From positions 1-7,138 of the forward strand of contig DATFWK010000240.1 of assembly GCA_035259345.1 (NCBI GenBank): a DNA stretch of 7,138 nucleotides, in the 5' to 3' direction. Under the pieces are notes generated by a model. The model did not search any database and was not told the DNA's origin. It saw only the letters and a list, made by a program, of their open reading frames with translations. Source of the DNA: DATFWK01 sp035259345. Its GTDB lineage: Bacteria; Actinomycetota; Thermoleophilia; Miltoncostaeales; Miltoncostaeaceae. A program made the position numbers and the translations under genes. How positions within the stretch are numbered: position 1 is the first letter of the stretch; every line of letters starts with the position of its first letter. Shown piece by piece: positions 1 to 6,048 of the stretch.

Positions 1-753
1 GAGGACGGGCGCGAGGTCATCCTCTACTCGGTCCTCTCGGAGCCCGGGCCGGACGGCGACGAGACGCTCGTCCAGGACTTCCGCCAGCTCTCCGAGCGCG
101 GGGTGGACGGGACGCTCGCCGAGCGCGTGGCCGTTCCCGCGCGGAACCTCGTGCCGAAGCCGCCGTCGCTCTCGTTCGCCGAGGCCGCCTGCCTGCCGGT
201 CGCGTACCTCACGGCCTACCGGATGCTGTTCATGCGCGGGGGGCTCCGCCCGGGCGACAGCGTGCTGGTGCAGGGCGCCGGCGGCGGCGTCGCCACTGCG
301 GCGATCGTCCTCGCACACGCCGCAGGCATCCGCGTCTACGCGACCAGCCGCGACGAGCGCAAGCGCGAGCGCGCGGTCGAGATCGGCGCCGAGGCGGCGG
401 TGCCGCCCGGCGGCAGGCTGCCCGAGCGCGTGGACGCGGTGATCGAGACCGTCGGCCGGGCGACGTGGGACCACTCCCTGAAGTCACTTCGCCCGGGCGG
501 TCGCGTCGTGGTCTCGGGCGCCACCAGCGGCGGCGACCCGCCGGCCGACCTCCAGCGGGTCTTCTGGCGCCAGCTCACGGTCGTCGGCTCGTCGATGGGC
601 ACCCTCGACGAGCTGCGCCGGCTCGCCACGCTGGTCGAGACGACCGGGCTGCGGCCCGTGATCGACTCTGAGCACCCCCTCGCCGAGGCCAGGGGCGCCT
701 TCGAGCGCCTCGCCTCGGGCGAGAGCTTCGGGAAGATCGTCGTCACCCCGTAG
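1..753 (+). CDS. Zinc-type alcohol dehydrogenase/quinone oxidoreductase (MDR superfamily), 5'-truncated
   Basis: This is the C-terminal 250 residues of a medium-chain dehydrogenase/reductase, and the frame is open from base 1. About 70-90 N-terminal residues, including most of the catalytic domain start, should lie upstream, as the family is usually 320-350 residues. The end of the GroES-like domain is visible (residues 1-60, with DGTLAERVAVPARNLVPKP), then the Rossmann domain with the glycine-rich loop GAGGGV (92-97) and TSRDERKRE (115-123). The Ser-Arg after the second strand of the fold often goes with NADPH preference. The lobe that carries four structural-zinc cysteines in true alcohol dehydrogenases is present in outline (residues 10-40) but has no cysteine, so the protein resembles zinc-free quinone oxidoreductase-like members. 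It probably reduces or oxidises a small carbonyl or quinone in the cytosol; the substrate cannot be told. The GTG at 103 is internal and not the start. It converges on the arginase-like gene. Confidence 0.88.
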   Translation, partial: EDGREVILYSVLSEPGPDGDETLVQDFRQLSERGVDGTLAERVAVPARNLVPKPPSLSFAEAACLPVAYLTAYRMLFMRGGLRPGDSVLVQGAGGGVATAAIVLAHAAGIRVYATSRDERKRERAVEIGAEAAVPPGGRLPERVDAVIETVGRATWDHSLKSLRPGGRVVVSGATSGGDPPADLQRVFWRQLTVVGSSMGTLDELRRLATLVETTGLRPVIDSEHPLAEARGAFERLASGESFGKIVVTP

Positions 754-755
754 GC

Positions 756-770
756 CCGCGCCCGGCGCGG
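756..770. terminator. GC hairpin between convergent genes, possible bidirectional terminator
   Basis: CCGCGCCCGGCGCGG is a perfect 15-base palindrome around one central C, lying in the 32-base gap between the stop codons of the dehydrogenase gene (753) and the arginase-like gene (786). The position fits a shared terminator. There is no T-tract on either side, so it would not be a classical intrinsic terminator, and in such GC-rich DNA a chance stem of this size is possible. Confidence 0.35.
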
Positions 771-785
771 ACCGCCCGGTACGGC

Positions 786-1592
786 TCAGGCCGCGGCCGC
801 GACCGCCCGCATGATCTCCGCCGCGGCGGTGCGCGCGGCGGAGGTGCCGTCGACCTCCGGGTTGAACGCCGACACGGAGGCGGCTCCCACGGGCAGCCGC
901 GCGGCGACCGCGCCGATGGCGTCGACGAGCGCCTCGAGCGTCAGCCCGCCCGGGGCCGCGTACTGGTTCATCGCGGCGACGGAGGGGTCGAGCACGTCAA
1001 CGTCCACGTGCAGGTAGACGACCTCGCACCGGCCTGCGAGCGCGTCGAGCGCCGGCTCCAGGGCCGCGCCCGGCGGCACCACGGTGATCGCCGAGGCGTC
1101 CAGGCGCTCCTGCTCCAGCGGGTCGGTGTCGCGCACGCCGGCCAGCACGACCGAGGCCTCGGGCACGGGCGCGAACCCCGGGACCGAGCTGGCCATCGCA
1201 CGCCAGCAGCCGCCGGTCACGGTCGCGAGCGCGGTGCCGTCGAAGAACCCTGACGTGCTCGTGTCCGGCGTGTTGAAGTCGCCGTGGGCGTCGAACCAGA
1301 CGATGCCGACGTCCGCGGGCCGCATGCCGGCCGTGACGCCGAGCGCTGCGTTGCAGTTCCCCGTGACCACGAGCGGGAAGCGGCCCGTCGTGACGGCCTG
1401 GGAGACGAGCCCCGCCAGGGCGCTCGTGATCGAGAAGATGCGGGCCGCCTCGTGCTCGACCTCGCGCGGGTCCTCCACCCATGCCGCGCGGGCGCCCACC
1501 TCGCCGATGATCGCCTCCGGTCCCTGCGCGAGCCCGCCGGCGCGCCGGCCGGCGTGGAAGGGAACGCCGATGACCGCCAGCTCGCGAGGCAC
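786..1592 (-). CDS. Arginase/agmatinase/formiminoglutamase-fold hydrolase with altered metal and substrate site
   Basis: This 268-residue protein belongs to the ureohydrolase superfamily, dimanganese enzymes that hydrolyse guanidino or formimino compounds. Family blocks in order: GNCNAALG (78-85, in place of GGDHS), DAHGDFNTP (101-109), SGFFDG (114-119), HVDVDVLDP (195-203), GGLTLE (215-220) and NPEVDGTS (244-251). The predicted metal ligands Asp101, His103, Asp105, Asp197 and Asp199 are kept, but the His of GGDHS is Asn81 and its preceding Asp is Cys80. Compared with rat arginase, Asn107, Ser114 and Glu220 match substrate-binding residues, while the Asn139 position is Phe116 and the His141 position is Asp118. 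It is therefore unlikely to be an ordinary arginase; the substrate is unknown. The start is GTG at 1592, chosen because the conserved first strand (ELAVIGVPF) begins right after it; no clear Shine-Dalgarno is visible. It stands alone, divergent from the DUF6636 gene, and has no arginine-catabolism neighbour here. Confidence 0.85.
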   Translation of the reverse strand: MPRELAVIGVPFHAGRRAGGLAQGPEAIIGEVGARAAWVEDPREVEHEAARIFSITSALAGLVSQAVTTGRFPLVVTGNCNAALGVTAGMRPADVGIVWFDAHGDFNTPDTSTSGFFDGTALATVTGGCWRAMASSVPGFAPVPEASVVLAGVRDTDPLEQERLDASAITVVPPGAALEPALDALAGRCEVVYLHVDVDVLDPSVAAMNQYAAPGGLTLEALVDAIGAVAARLPVGAASVSAFNPEVDGTSAARTAAAEIMRAVAAAA

Positions 1593-1605
1593 GCCGGGAG
1601 CATGC

Positions 1606-1622
1606 CACGGCCGCGGCCCGTG
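1606..1622. promoter_or_regulatory. Imperfect inverted repeat in the divergent intergenic region
   Basis: The 68-base gap between the starts of the arginase-like gene (1592) and the DUF6636 gene (1661) must hold part or all of two divergent promoters. It contains CACGG...CCGTG, a 5-bp inverted repeat around a GC core, which could be an operator. No convincing -35/-10 pair is visible on either strand. GC-rich DNA makes such short dyads common, so this is weak. Confidence 0.2.
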
Positions 1623-1646
1623 CCTTGCCGTCGCCCGCGCGGCGGT

Positions 1647-1653
1647 GGGAAGG
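1647..1653 (+). promoter_or_regulatory. Shine-Dalgarno of the DUF6636 gene
   Basis: GGGAAGG lies 7 bases before the ATG at 1661. It decides the start in favour of this ATG over the in-frame ATG at 1625, because the signal peptide also begins at 1661. Confidence 0.55.
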
Positions 1654-1660
1654 TGCCGCC

Positions 1661-2413
1661 ATGCGAACCCGGGGCCTCATGCTCGCCGGACTTGCGCTCG
1701 TCGCCCTCGCGCTCCCGGCCTCGGCGTCCGCGAGGCGGCCGGCGTCGGCGAGCGAGCGCCAGGCGATCATCGCCGCCGTGCGGGACGCCAACTCGGCCGT
1801 CGGGGCCGGGGCCGCCCGCTGTGACCGGGCGAGCGTCGTCCTCGTCTCGACCGTCGATGGCCGCTTCGCGCGCTGGAGCCAGAACGCGCGCCTCGCGACC
1901 AGCCTGCGCTGCCCGGTCGGCGACGGCTACATCGTGCTCCAGCGACGCGCGCCCGGGCGGTGGGAGGAGCGCTCGGAGCAGCCCTTCGACAGCGCGCCGT
2001 GCAGCATCGTCGGCGCACGGGCCGCCCGGGACCTCGTTCCGGGCCTGCCCTGCGACGAGGACCCGTCCGCGGGCCCGCTGCGCGCCTTCGTGCTGCCCTC
2101 CGGGAACATCGGCTGCATCGGCGACCGCGCGACGATCCGCTGCGACATCCTCCATCACGCCTACCGGGCCCCGCGGCGACCGCGGAACTGCGACCTCGAC
2201 TACGGCGACTCGGTGAGCATGGGCGCCCGCGACAGGCCGAGCCTCAACTGCCACGGCGACACGGCGGTCGACCCGCGCGGCCGGCACCTGGCCTACGGGG
2301 CCACGTTCCGGAACGGGCCGTTCACCTGCCGGGCCTCGCTCGCCGGCCTGCGCTGCACGAACGCGGCCGGCCACGGCTGGTTCCTCAGCCGCTCGCGCCT
2401 CACGCTGAGCTAG
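1661..2413 (+). CDS. Secreted cysteine-rich protein with DUF6636-type C-terminal domain
   Basis: The product has 250 residues, with a clear signal peptide: MRTR, a hydrophobic core at about residues 6-19, and a likely signal peptidase I site after ASASA near residue 24. No lipobox Cys is present, so it should be exported and released or wall-associated. The mature part has two segments. Residues 32-131 resemble a small domain seen in secreted actinobacterial proteins (STVDGRFARWSQNAR, GDGYIVLQRR, DLVPGLPC) with Cys54, 84, 114 and 131. Residues 141-250 match the DUF6636 pattern as I know it: PSGNIGC (146-152), RCDI (160-163), LDYGDSVSMGAR (179-190), CHGDT (197-201), LAYG (210-213), FTCRASLAGLRCTN (221-234) and GHGWFLSR (237-244), with Cys152, 161, 177, 197, 223 and 232. 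Ten cysteines in the exported part, an even number, suggest disulfides. Function is unknown; the family match is from memory. Its last 14 bases overlap the end of birA on the other strand. Confidence 0.85.
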   Translation: MRTRGLMLAGLALVALALPASASARRPASASERQAIIAAVRDANSAVGAGAARCDRASVVLVSTVDGRFARWSQNARLATSLRCPVGDGYIVLQRRAPGRWEERSEQPFDSAPCSIVGARAARDLVPGLPCDEDPSAGPLRAFVLPSGNIGCIGDRATIRCDILHHAYRAPRRPRNCDLDYGDSVSMGARDRPSLNCHGDTAVDPRGRHLAYGATFRNGPFTCRASLAGLRCTNAAGHGWFLSRSRLTLS

Positions 2414-3383
2414 GGAGGATCCGGGTCACCTCGCCGGCCGAGAGCGCGCGCTCGCCGCTCGCCGTCCGCAGGCGCAGCCGCCCCATCTCGTCCAGCCCGG
2501 CGGCCTCCCCCACGATGGTCTCGTTCTCGAGCGCCACCTCGACCCGGTTGCCGGCGAGGGCGTCGCGCTCGGCGAACGCGGCGAGGATCGAGCCACGATC
2601 GCCGCCGATCCACGCCGAGTAGCGCTCCGAGAGCTTCTGGAGCAGCACGAGAAGGACGATCCACCGCACCATCGGGCCGTGATCGGCCATGGAGCCGGCC
2701 GGCCAGCGGGGGTCGTCGAGCTCCGGCGCGCCCCAGACGTTGATCCCGATGCCCGCGACGGCCCAGTGGACGCGCTCCTGGTCGGCCGAGAGCTCGCAGA
2801 GGATGCCGGCGAGCTTCGCGCCGTCGACCAGGATGTCGTTCGGCCAGACGATGCCCGGGTCGAGGTCCGAAAGGGTCTCGGCGACGGCCACCGCGACCAC
2901 GATGGGCAGGAGACCGGCCTCGGCGGGCGCGACCGGCGGGCGCAGCAGCACCGAGACGAGCAGCGCCTCGTTGGGCGCCGCGACCCACTCGCGCCCGCGC
3001 CGCCCGCGCCCCGCGCGCTGGAAGTCCGCGCCGATCACGAGCCCCTCCTCCGCGCCCTTGCGGGCCTCCCGCGCCACGTCGTCGTTGGTCGAGTTGGTCG
3101 CTCTCCGCCAGACGACCGGGCCCTTGATCGGAGCGACCAGCTGCGGCTCGATCGCCCTGGGCAGGACGAGGTCCGGTGGCCTGATGAGCCGGTAGCCGGT
3201 CGCGGTGCCCTCGATGATCCCCCCGGACCGGCGGAGCGCCTCCACGTGGCGGTGCACCGCGGCCCGTGAGCAGTTGAGCTCCTCGGCGATCTTCGTCCCG
3301 GAGACGCCCTCCTCGCCGGCCGCGCCGATCGCGGCGAGGACGGCGAACCGGCGGAACTCGTAGAAGTCGGCCCGCGTCCACAT
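2400..3383 (-). CDS. birA: Biotin--[acetyl-CoA-carboxylase] ligase with N-terminal repressor HTH (BirA)
   Basis: BirA activates biotin with ATP to biotinyl-5'-AMP and transfers it to a lysine of biotin carboxyl carrier protein. The 327 residues contain a winged helix-turn-helix (about 12-66, with GVSGTKIAEELNCSRAAVHR), so this is the bifunctional kind that can also repress bio genes. The catalytic domain follows (about 85-265): TNSTND (96-101), the ATP/biotin loop GRGRRG (125-130), WPNDI (180-184), the active-site lysine in AKLAGIL (Lys190) and GIGINV (211-216). The C-terminal SH3-like domain is at about 275-325. The Lys that usually precedes WPND is Val179 here. The ATG at 3383 is two bases past the ferritin-like gene's stop, with a G-run (3391-3396) as a modest Shine-Dalgarno. 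The same frame stays open far upstream, but that is antisense-type noise through bioD and the ferritin-like gene. As last gene of the operon, it could autoregulate; its operator should lie before bioA, outside the window. Confidence 0.95.
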   Translation of the reverse strand: MWTRADFYEFRRFAVLAAIGAAGEEGVSGTKIAEELNCSRAAVHRHVEALRRSGGIIEGTATGYRLIRPPDLVLPRAIEPQLVAPIKGPVVWRRATNSTNDDVAREARKGAEEGLVIGADFQRAGRGRRGREWVAAPNEALLVSVLLRPPVAPAEAGLLPIVVAVAVAETLSDLDPGIVWPNDILVDGAKLAGILCELSADQERVHWAVAGIGINVWGAPELDDPRWPAGSMADHGPMVRWIVLLVLLQKLSERYSAWIGGDRGSILAAFAERDALAGNRVEVALENETIVGEAAGLDEMGRLRLRTASGERALSAGEVTRILPSSA

Positions 3384-3385
3384 GG

Positions 3386-4075
3386 CTACGCCCCCCGCGT
3401 CGCCTCGTGCTCGCGGAGGCGCTCGGCCTCCATGCGCTCGGCCGCCCACTCGCGCGCCCGCTCCTCGCGCGCCGCGGTGTCCGCCTCCGCCCGGCGCACG
3501 ACGTCGCCGTACTCCCCCTCCGCCCACTCGTCGAGCAGCTTGCGGACGTAGCGGGCGTGGTGCGACTCGTCGGCGATGATCTCGCCGATCCGCTCGGCGA
3601 CGCCCGGGTCGATCGCCTCGAGGCTGCGCCGGTGCGCCTCGAACGAGACGAGCGCGCGCTGCTCGACGGCCTGGAACAGCACGAGCACGGGGATGATGCG
3701 GTCGAGGCCGGCCGGCTCGCCTGGGCGGGGGAGGATCTCCTCGATGTCGTTCAGCGTGTCGACGATGAGCTTGCCGCCGATCGTGATGTGGTCCGGCTCG
3801 GCGGAGGGCTCGAACGGCTCGGCGCCAAGCGCCAGCATGATCTCGCCGAAGTAGCGCCCGTGCTTCTCCTCGTCGGCGGCGTGGCGCTCGAACTTGGCGC
3901 GCAGGCCGTCGTCCGTGGTGACCGAGGCGAGCACCCTGAGCTCCGCCGCCCCCTGCAGCTCGGCGCAGCGGAAGGCGTTCAGCATCTCGATGCGCTTCTC
4001 CCACGGCAGGTCGGACAGGAACTCGGCGTACTCCTCGGGGGTCGTCAGGACGTGGGCGGCGTCGGTGGGGTCCAT
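3386..4075 (-). CDS. Ferritin-like diiron protein inside the biotin operon, function unknown
   Basis: The product has 229 residues and is mostly helical and very acidic. It carries a full ferritin-like carboxylate-bridged diiron set: Glu39 (CAEL), Glu69 with His72 (EEKH), Glu138 (AVEQ) and Glu170 with His173 (ESHH), i.e. two ExxH motifs plus two lone Glu, spaced as in a four-helix bundle. Residues about 190-229 form a charged Arg/Glu/Ala-rich tail likely to be a long helix or coiled coil. No signal peptide or membrane segment is seen, so it should be cytosolic. Such proteins are iron stores, peroxidases, or O2-using oxidases and oxygenases; I cannot assign one. The gene sits 12 bases after bioD with a strong Shine-Dalgarno (AAGGAG, 4080-4085) and 2 bases before birA, so it is co-transcribed with biotin genes. 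That suggests a job in biotin metabolism (a pimelate-forming oxidation, or iron supply/protection for the iron-sulfur enzyme BioB), but this is inferred from context alone. Confidence 0.88.
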   Translation of the reverse strand: MDPTDAAHVLTTPEEYAEFLSDLPWEKRIEMLNAFRCAELQGAAELRVLASVTTDDGLRAKFERHAADEEKHGRYFGEIMLALGAEPFEPSAEPDHITIGGKLIVDTLNDIEEILPRPGEPAGLDRIIPVLVLFQAVEQRALVSFEAHRRSLEAIDPGVAERIGEIIADESHHARYVRKLLDEWAEGEYGDVVRRAEADTAAREERAREWAAERMEAERLREHEATRGA

Positions 4076-4079
4076 GCGG

Positions 4080-4085
4080 CTCCTT
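4080..4085 (-). promoter_or_regulatory. Shine-Dalgarno of the ferritin-like gene
   Basis: AAGGAG on the minus strand lies in the 12-base gap after the bioD stop (TGA ending at 4088) and 4 bases before the ATG at 4075. It fixes the start and shows that this gene can be translated independently of bioD. Confidence 0.7.
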
Positions 4086-4087
4086 GG

Positions 4088-4846
4088 TCAGTGGACGGCG
4101 GCGAGGCGTCGTTCGATGTCGCGCCGGAAGCGCTCGCGCGAGAACGTCCCGCCGAGCAGGGGGTCGAGGCCGGCCGGCCCGATCCGGGCCAGGTCGCCGG
4201 GGTTGCCCGCCTCCGTGTCGATGGCAGGGTCGTACGGGATCACGCCGAGCAGCGGCACCGGCGTGAGGCGGGCGAGCGCCGCCGGGTTGGTCAGGACGTC
4301 GATGCCCGGGTCGTCCGGGAACCCGGAGAGCACCACGCCGAGCACCGTCAGGCCGCGCCGGTGCGCCGCCTCGAGCGTCAGCAGGATGTGGTTGAGCGTG
4401 CCGAGACCCGGGCGGGCGACCACGATGAGCGGGAGGCCGAGCATGGCCGCGAGCCCCGCCATGTCCACGCCGTCGGCGAAGGGCACGAGCAGGCCTCCGG
4501 CCCCCTCGACGATCACGAGGTCGTAGCGCGTGCGCAGCGCGGCGTGGCGCTCGCGTACCAGGTCGGGGTCGACGCGGGCGGCCTCCAGCCGGGCTGCGAC
4601 GGCCGGGGCGAGGGGCGCCCGCAGCCGGATCGGCGAGATCGCGTCGAGCGGCTCGTCCGTCCCGAGCACCATCTGGCAGAACTCGGCGTCGCCGGTGATC
4701 GTGCCGTCGTCGCCGGTCTGGCCGGGCTTCAGGACGACCGCCGTGCGCCCGGACGCCTGGGCAGCGAGGCCGAGCGCGGCTGACACGACGGTCTTGCCGA
4801 TGCCGGTGTCGGTGCCGGTCACGAACACGCCGTCCCGCAGGATCAC
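4088..4846 (-). CDS. bioD: ATP-dependent dethiobiotin synthetase (BioD)
   Basis: BioD carboxylates 7,8-diaminopelargonate with CO2 and ATP and closes the ureido ring, giving dethiobiotin. The 252 residues (slightly longer than the roughly 225 of E. coli) show the P-loop GTDTGIGKT (11-19), KPGQTG (40-45, the usual KPVQTG with its substrate-binding Lys40), SPIRLRAPLAP (71-81), EGAGGLLVP (114-122, Mg/phosphate loop) and RPGLGTLNH (145-153). All expected catalytic motifs are intact. The start is GTG at 4846, which forms a GTGA overlap with the bioF stop, so translation is probably coupled; a GAGG lies about 10 bases upstream. A long upstream extension of the frame runs antisense through bioF and carries no BioD homology, so it was dropped. 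Confidence 0.95.
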   Translation of the reverse strand: MILRDGVFVTGTDTGIGKTVVSAALGLAAQASGRTAVVLKPGQTGDDGTITGDAEFCQMVLGTDEPLDAISPIRLRAPLAPAVAARLEAARVDPDLVRERHAALRTRYDLVIVEGAGGLLVPFADGVDMAGLAAMLGLPLIVVARPGLGTLNHILLTLEAAHRRGLTVLGVVLSGFPDDPGIDVLTNPAALARLTPVPLLGVIPYDPAIDTEAGNPGDLARIGPAGLDPLLGGTFSRERFRRDIERRLAAVH

Positions 4847-6048
4847 GCCGCCACCGCCTCGCGGGCCGCGGCCAGCGCGGCGAGCGCCCACTCCAGGTGG
4901 CGGTCCGTGTGCGTGGCCATCGCCGTGAGGCGCAGGCGCGCGGTGCCGGGGGCAACGGAGGGCGGGCGGATCGCCGGGGCCCACACCCGCTCCCGCCGCA
5001 GCGCCGCGGCCGCCTCGAGCGCGGGGCGGCTCTCGCCGATCACGACACCCACGACGGCTGAGGCGGTCGGGAGGACCGTGTAGCCGAGGGCCTCCGCCCC
5101 GGCCGCCAGGCGCGCCACCAGCGCGTGCAGGCGCTCCCGCCGCTCCGGCTCGTCCCTCACGACGTCGAGGGCGGCCAGCGCCGCGCCGGTCGCCGCGGGG
5201 CTCAGCGCCGTCGTGAAGACGAACCCGCGCGCCCGCGTCCGCAGCAGGTCGCAGAGGTCGCTGCTCGCTGCCACATAGCCCCCCTGGGCGCCGAGCGCCT
5301 TCGAGAGCGTCCCCATCACCACCGGCACGCGGCCCCCGAGGCCGAGGTGCTCGATCGCGCCCGCGCCGCTCGGCCCGAGCACCCCGGTCGCGTGGGCCTC
5401 GTCCACCATCAGCATGCAGCCGAAGCGCTCCGCCAGGTCCGTGATCTCGCGCAGCGGCGCGAGGTCGCCGTCCATGCTGAAGACCGTGTCTGTGACGATC
5501 AGCCGGCGCCGTTGGCCAATTGGCCGCGGCTGCCGTGGCCAATTGGCCGCCTCGTCGCGGAGCGCCGCCTCCAGGGCGCCGGCGTCGGCGTGCGCGTAGC
5601 GGACGACCTCGGCCCGCGAGAGGCGGATCGCGTCGATGATGCTCGCGTGGTTCAGCTCGTCGGAGAAGACGACGTCGCCGGGGCCGACGAGGACGGGGAT
5701 GGTGCCGACGTTGGCCTGGTAGCCGGTCGGGAACACCATCGCGTCCTCGGTGCCCTTGAGCGCGGCGATGCGCTCCTCGAGCCGGCGGTGGAGGTCGAGG
5801 CTGCCCGTGACCAGGCGCGACGCGCCTGCGCCGGCGCCGTAGCGCTCGAGCGCCTCGCGGGCGCCGGCGATCACGCGCGGGTCGGCGGCCAGGCCGAGGT
5901 AGTTGTTCGAGGCCAGCAGGAGATGGGGCCGCCCGTCGATCTCGACCTCGGGCCCCGGGGCGGACGCGCAGTAGGTGAGCACCCGCAGGAGGTCCCGCTC
6001 CCGCAGGTCGTCGAGCGCACCGGGAAGCCAGCCGAAGGCGCCGGTCAC
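4843..6048 (-). CDS. bioF: 8-amino-7-oxononanoate synthase (KAPA synthase, BioF), with an extra in-frame loop
   Basis: BioF condenses L-alanine with pimeloyl-CoA or pimeloyl-ACP, using PLP, to make KAPA. The 401 residues contain the alpha-oxoamine synthase motifs: SNNYLGLA (47-54), ASRLVTGS (76-83), FPTGYQANVG (106-115), HASIIDA (134-140), FSMDGD (190-195), DEAHATGVLG (216-225), the PLP lysine in GTLSKALGAQGGY (Lys250) and RPPSVAPGTARLRL (361-374). Every catalytic motif is intact. Between the HAS and SMDGD motifs it is about 11 residues longer than E. coli BioF as I recall it. The excess falls at about residues 169-180 (NWPRQPRPIGQR) and is encoded by a palindromic DNA element (5514-5548). 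The start is GTG at 6048, in a GTGA overlap with the bioA stop and preceded by GGAGG. The frame continues upstream to 6273, but that part is antisense-type noise over bioA. Confidence 0.95.
   Translation of the reverse strand: MTGAFGWLPGALDDLRERDLLRVLTYCASAPGPEVEIDGRPHLLLASNNYLGLAADPRVIAGAREALERYGAGAGASRLVTGSLDLHRRLEERIAALKGTEDAMVFPTGYQANVGTIPVLVGPGDVVFSDELNHASIIDAIRLSRAEVVRYAHADAGALEAALRDEAANWPRQPRPIGQRRRLIVTDTVFSMDGDLAPLREITDLAERFGCMLMVDEAHATGVLGPSGAGAIEHLGLGGRVPVVMGTLSKALGAQGGYVAASSDLCDLLRTRARGFVFTTALSPAATGAALAALDVVRDEPERRERLHALVARLAAGAEALGYTVLPTASAVVGVVIGESRPALEAAAALRRERVWAPAIRPPSVAPGTARLRLTAMATHTDRHLEWALAALAAAREAVAA
5514..5548. repeat. 35-base near-perfect palindrome inside bioF, built of two GGCCAATTGGCC copies
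   Basis: GGCCAATTGGCC, itself a perfect 12-base palindrome, occurs at 5514-5525 and again at 5537-5548. The 11 bases between them contain CGGC-T-GCCG, so the whole stretch is palindromic about base 5531 with a single mismatched pair (5526/5536). The AATT cores stand out in very GC-rich DNA. On the bioF strand the two copies are read in different frames, giving ANWP and RPIGQ. The element length matches the extra residues of this BioF, which suggests an inserted palindromic element that kept the frame. Confidence 0.75.

Noticed and set aside
103..753. A dehydrogenase starting at the GTG at 103.
   Set aside because: The frame is open back to base 1 and the upstream residues (VILYSVLSEPG) continue the family's catalytic domain, so this GTG is internal.
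1217..2374. A 385-codon minus-strand open frame across the divergent intergenic region.
   Set aside because: It overlaps the well-supported arginase-like and DUF6636 genes in other frames and has shadow-like composition.
3407..4783. A 458-codon plus-strand open frame.
   Set aside because: It lies antisense to the ferritin-like and bioD genes, whose motifs are unmistakable, and it has no recognisable domain.
2400..4955. An 851-codon open frame running from upstream through birA, suggesting a fusion protein.
   Set aside because: Only the last 327 codons look like a protein (BirA). The upstream part is Arg/Pro/Ala-rich low-complexity sequence in another frame of bioD and the ferritin-like gene, typical of high-GC shadow frames; birA has its own ATG right after the preceding stop.
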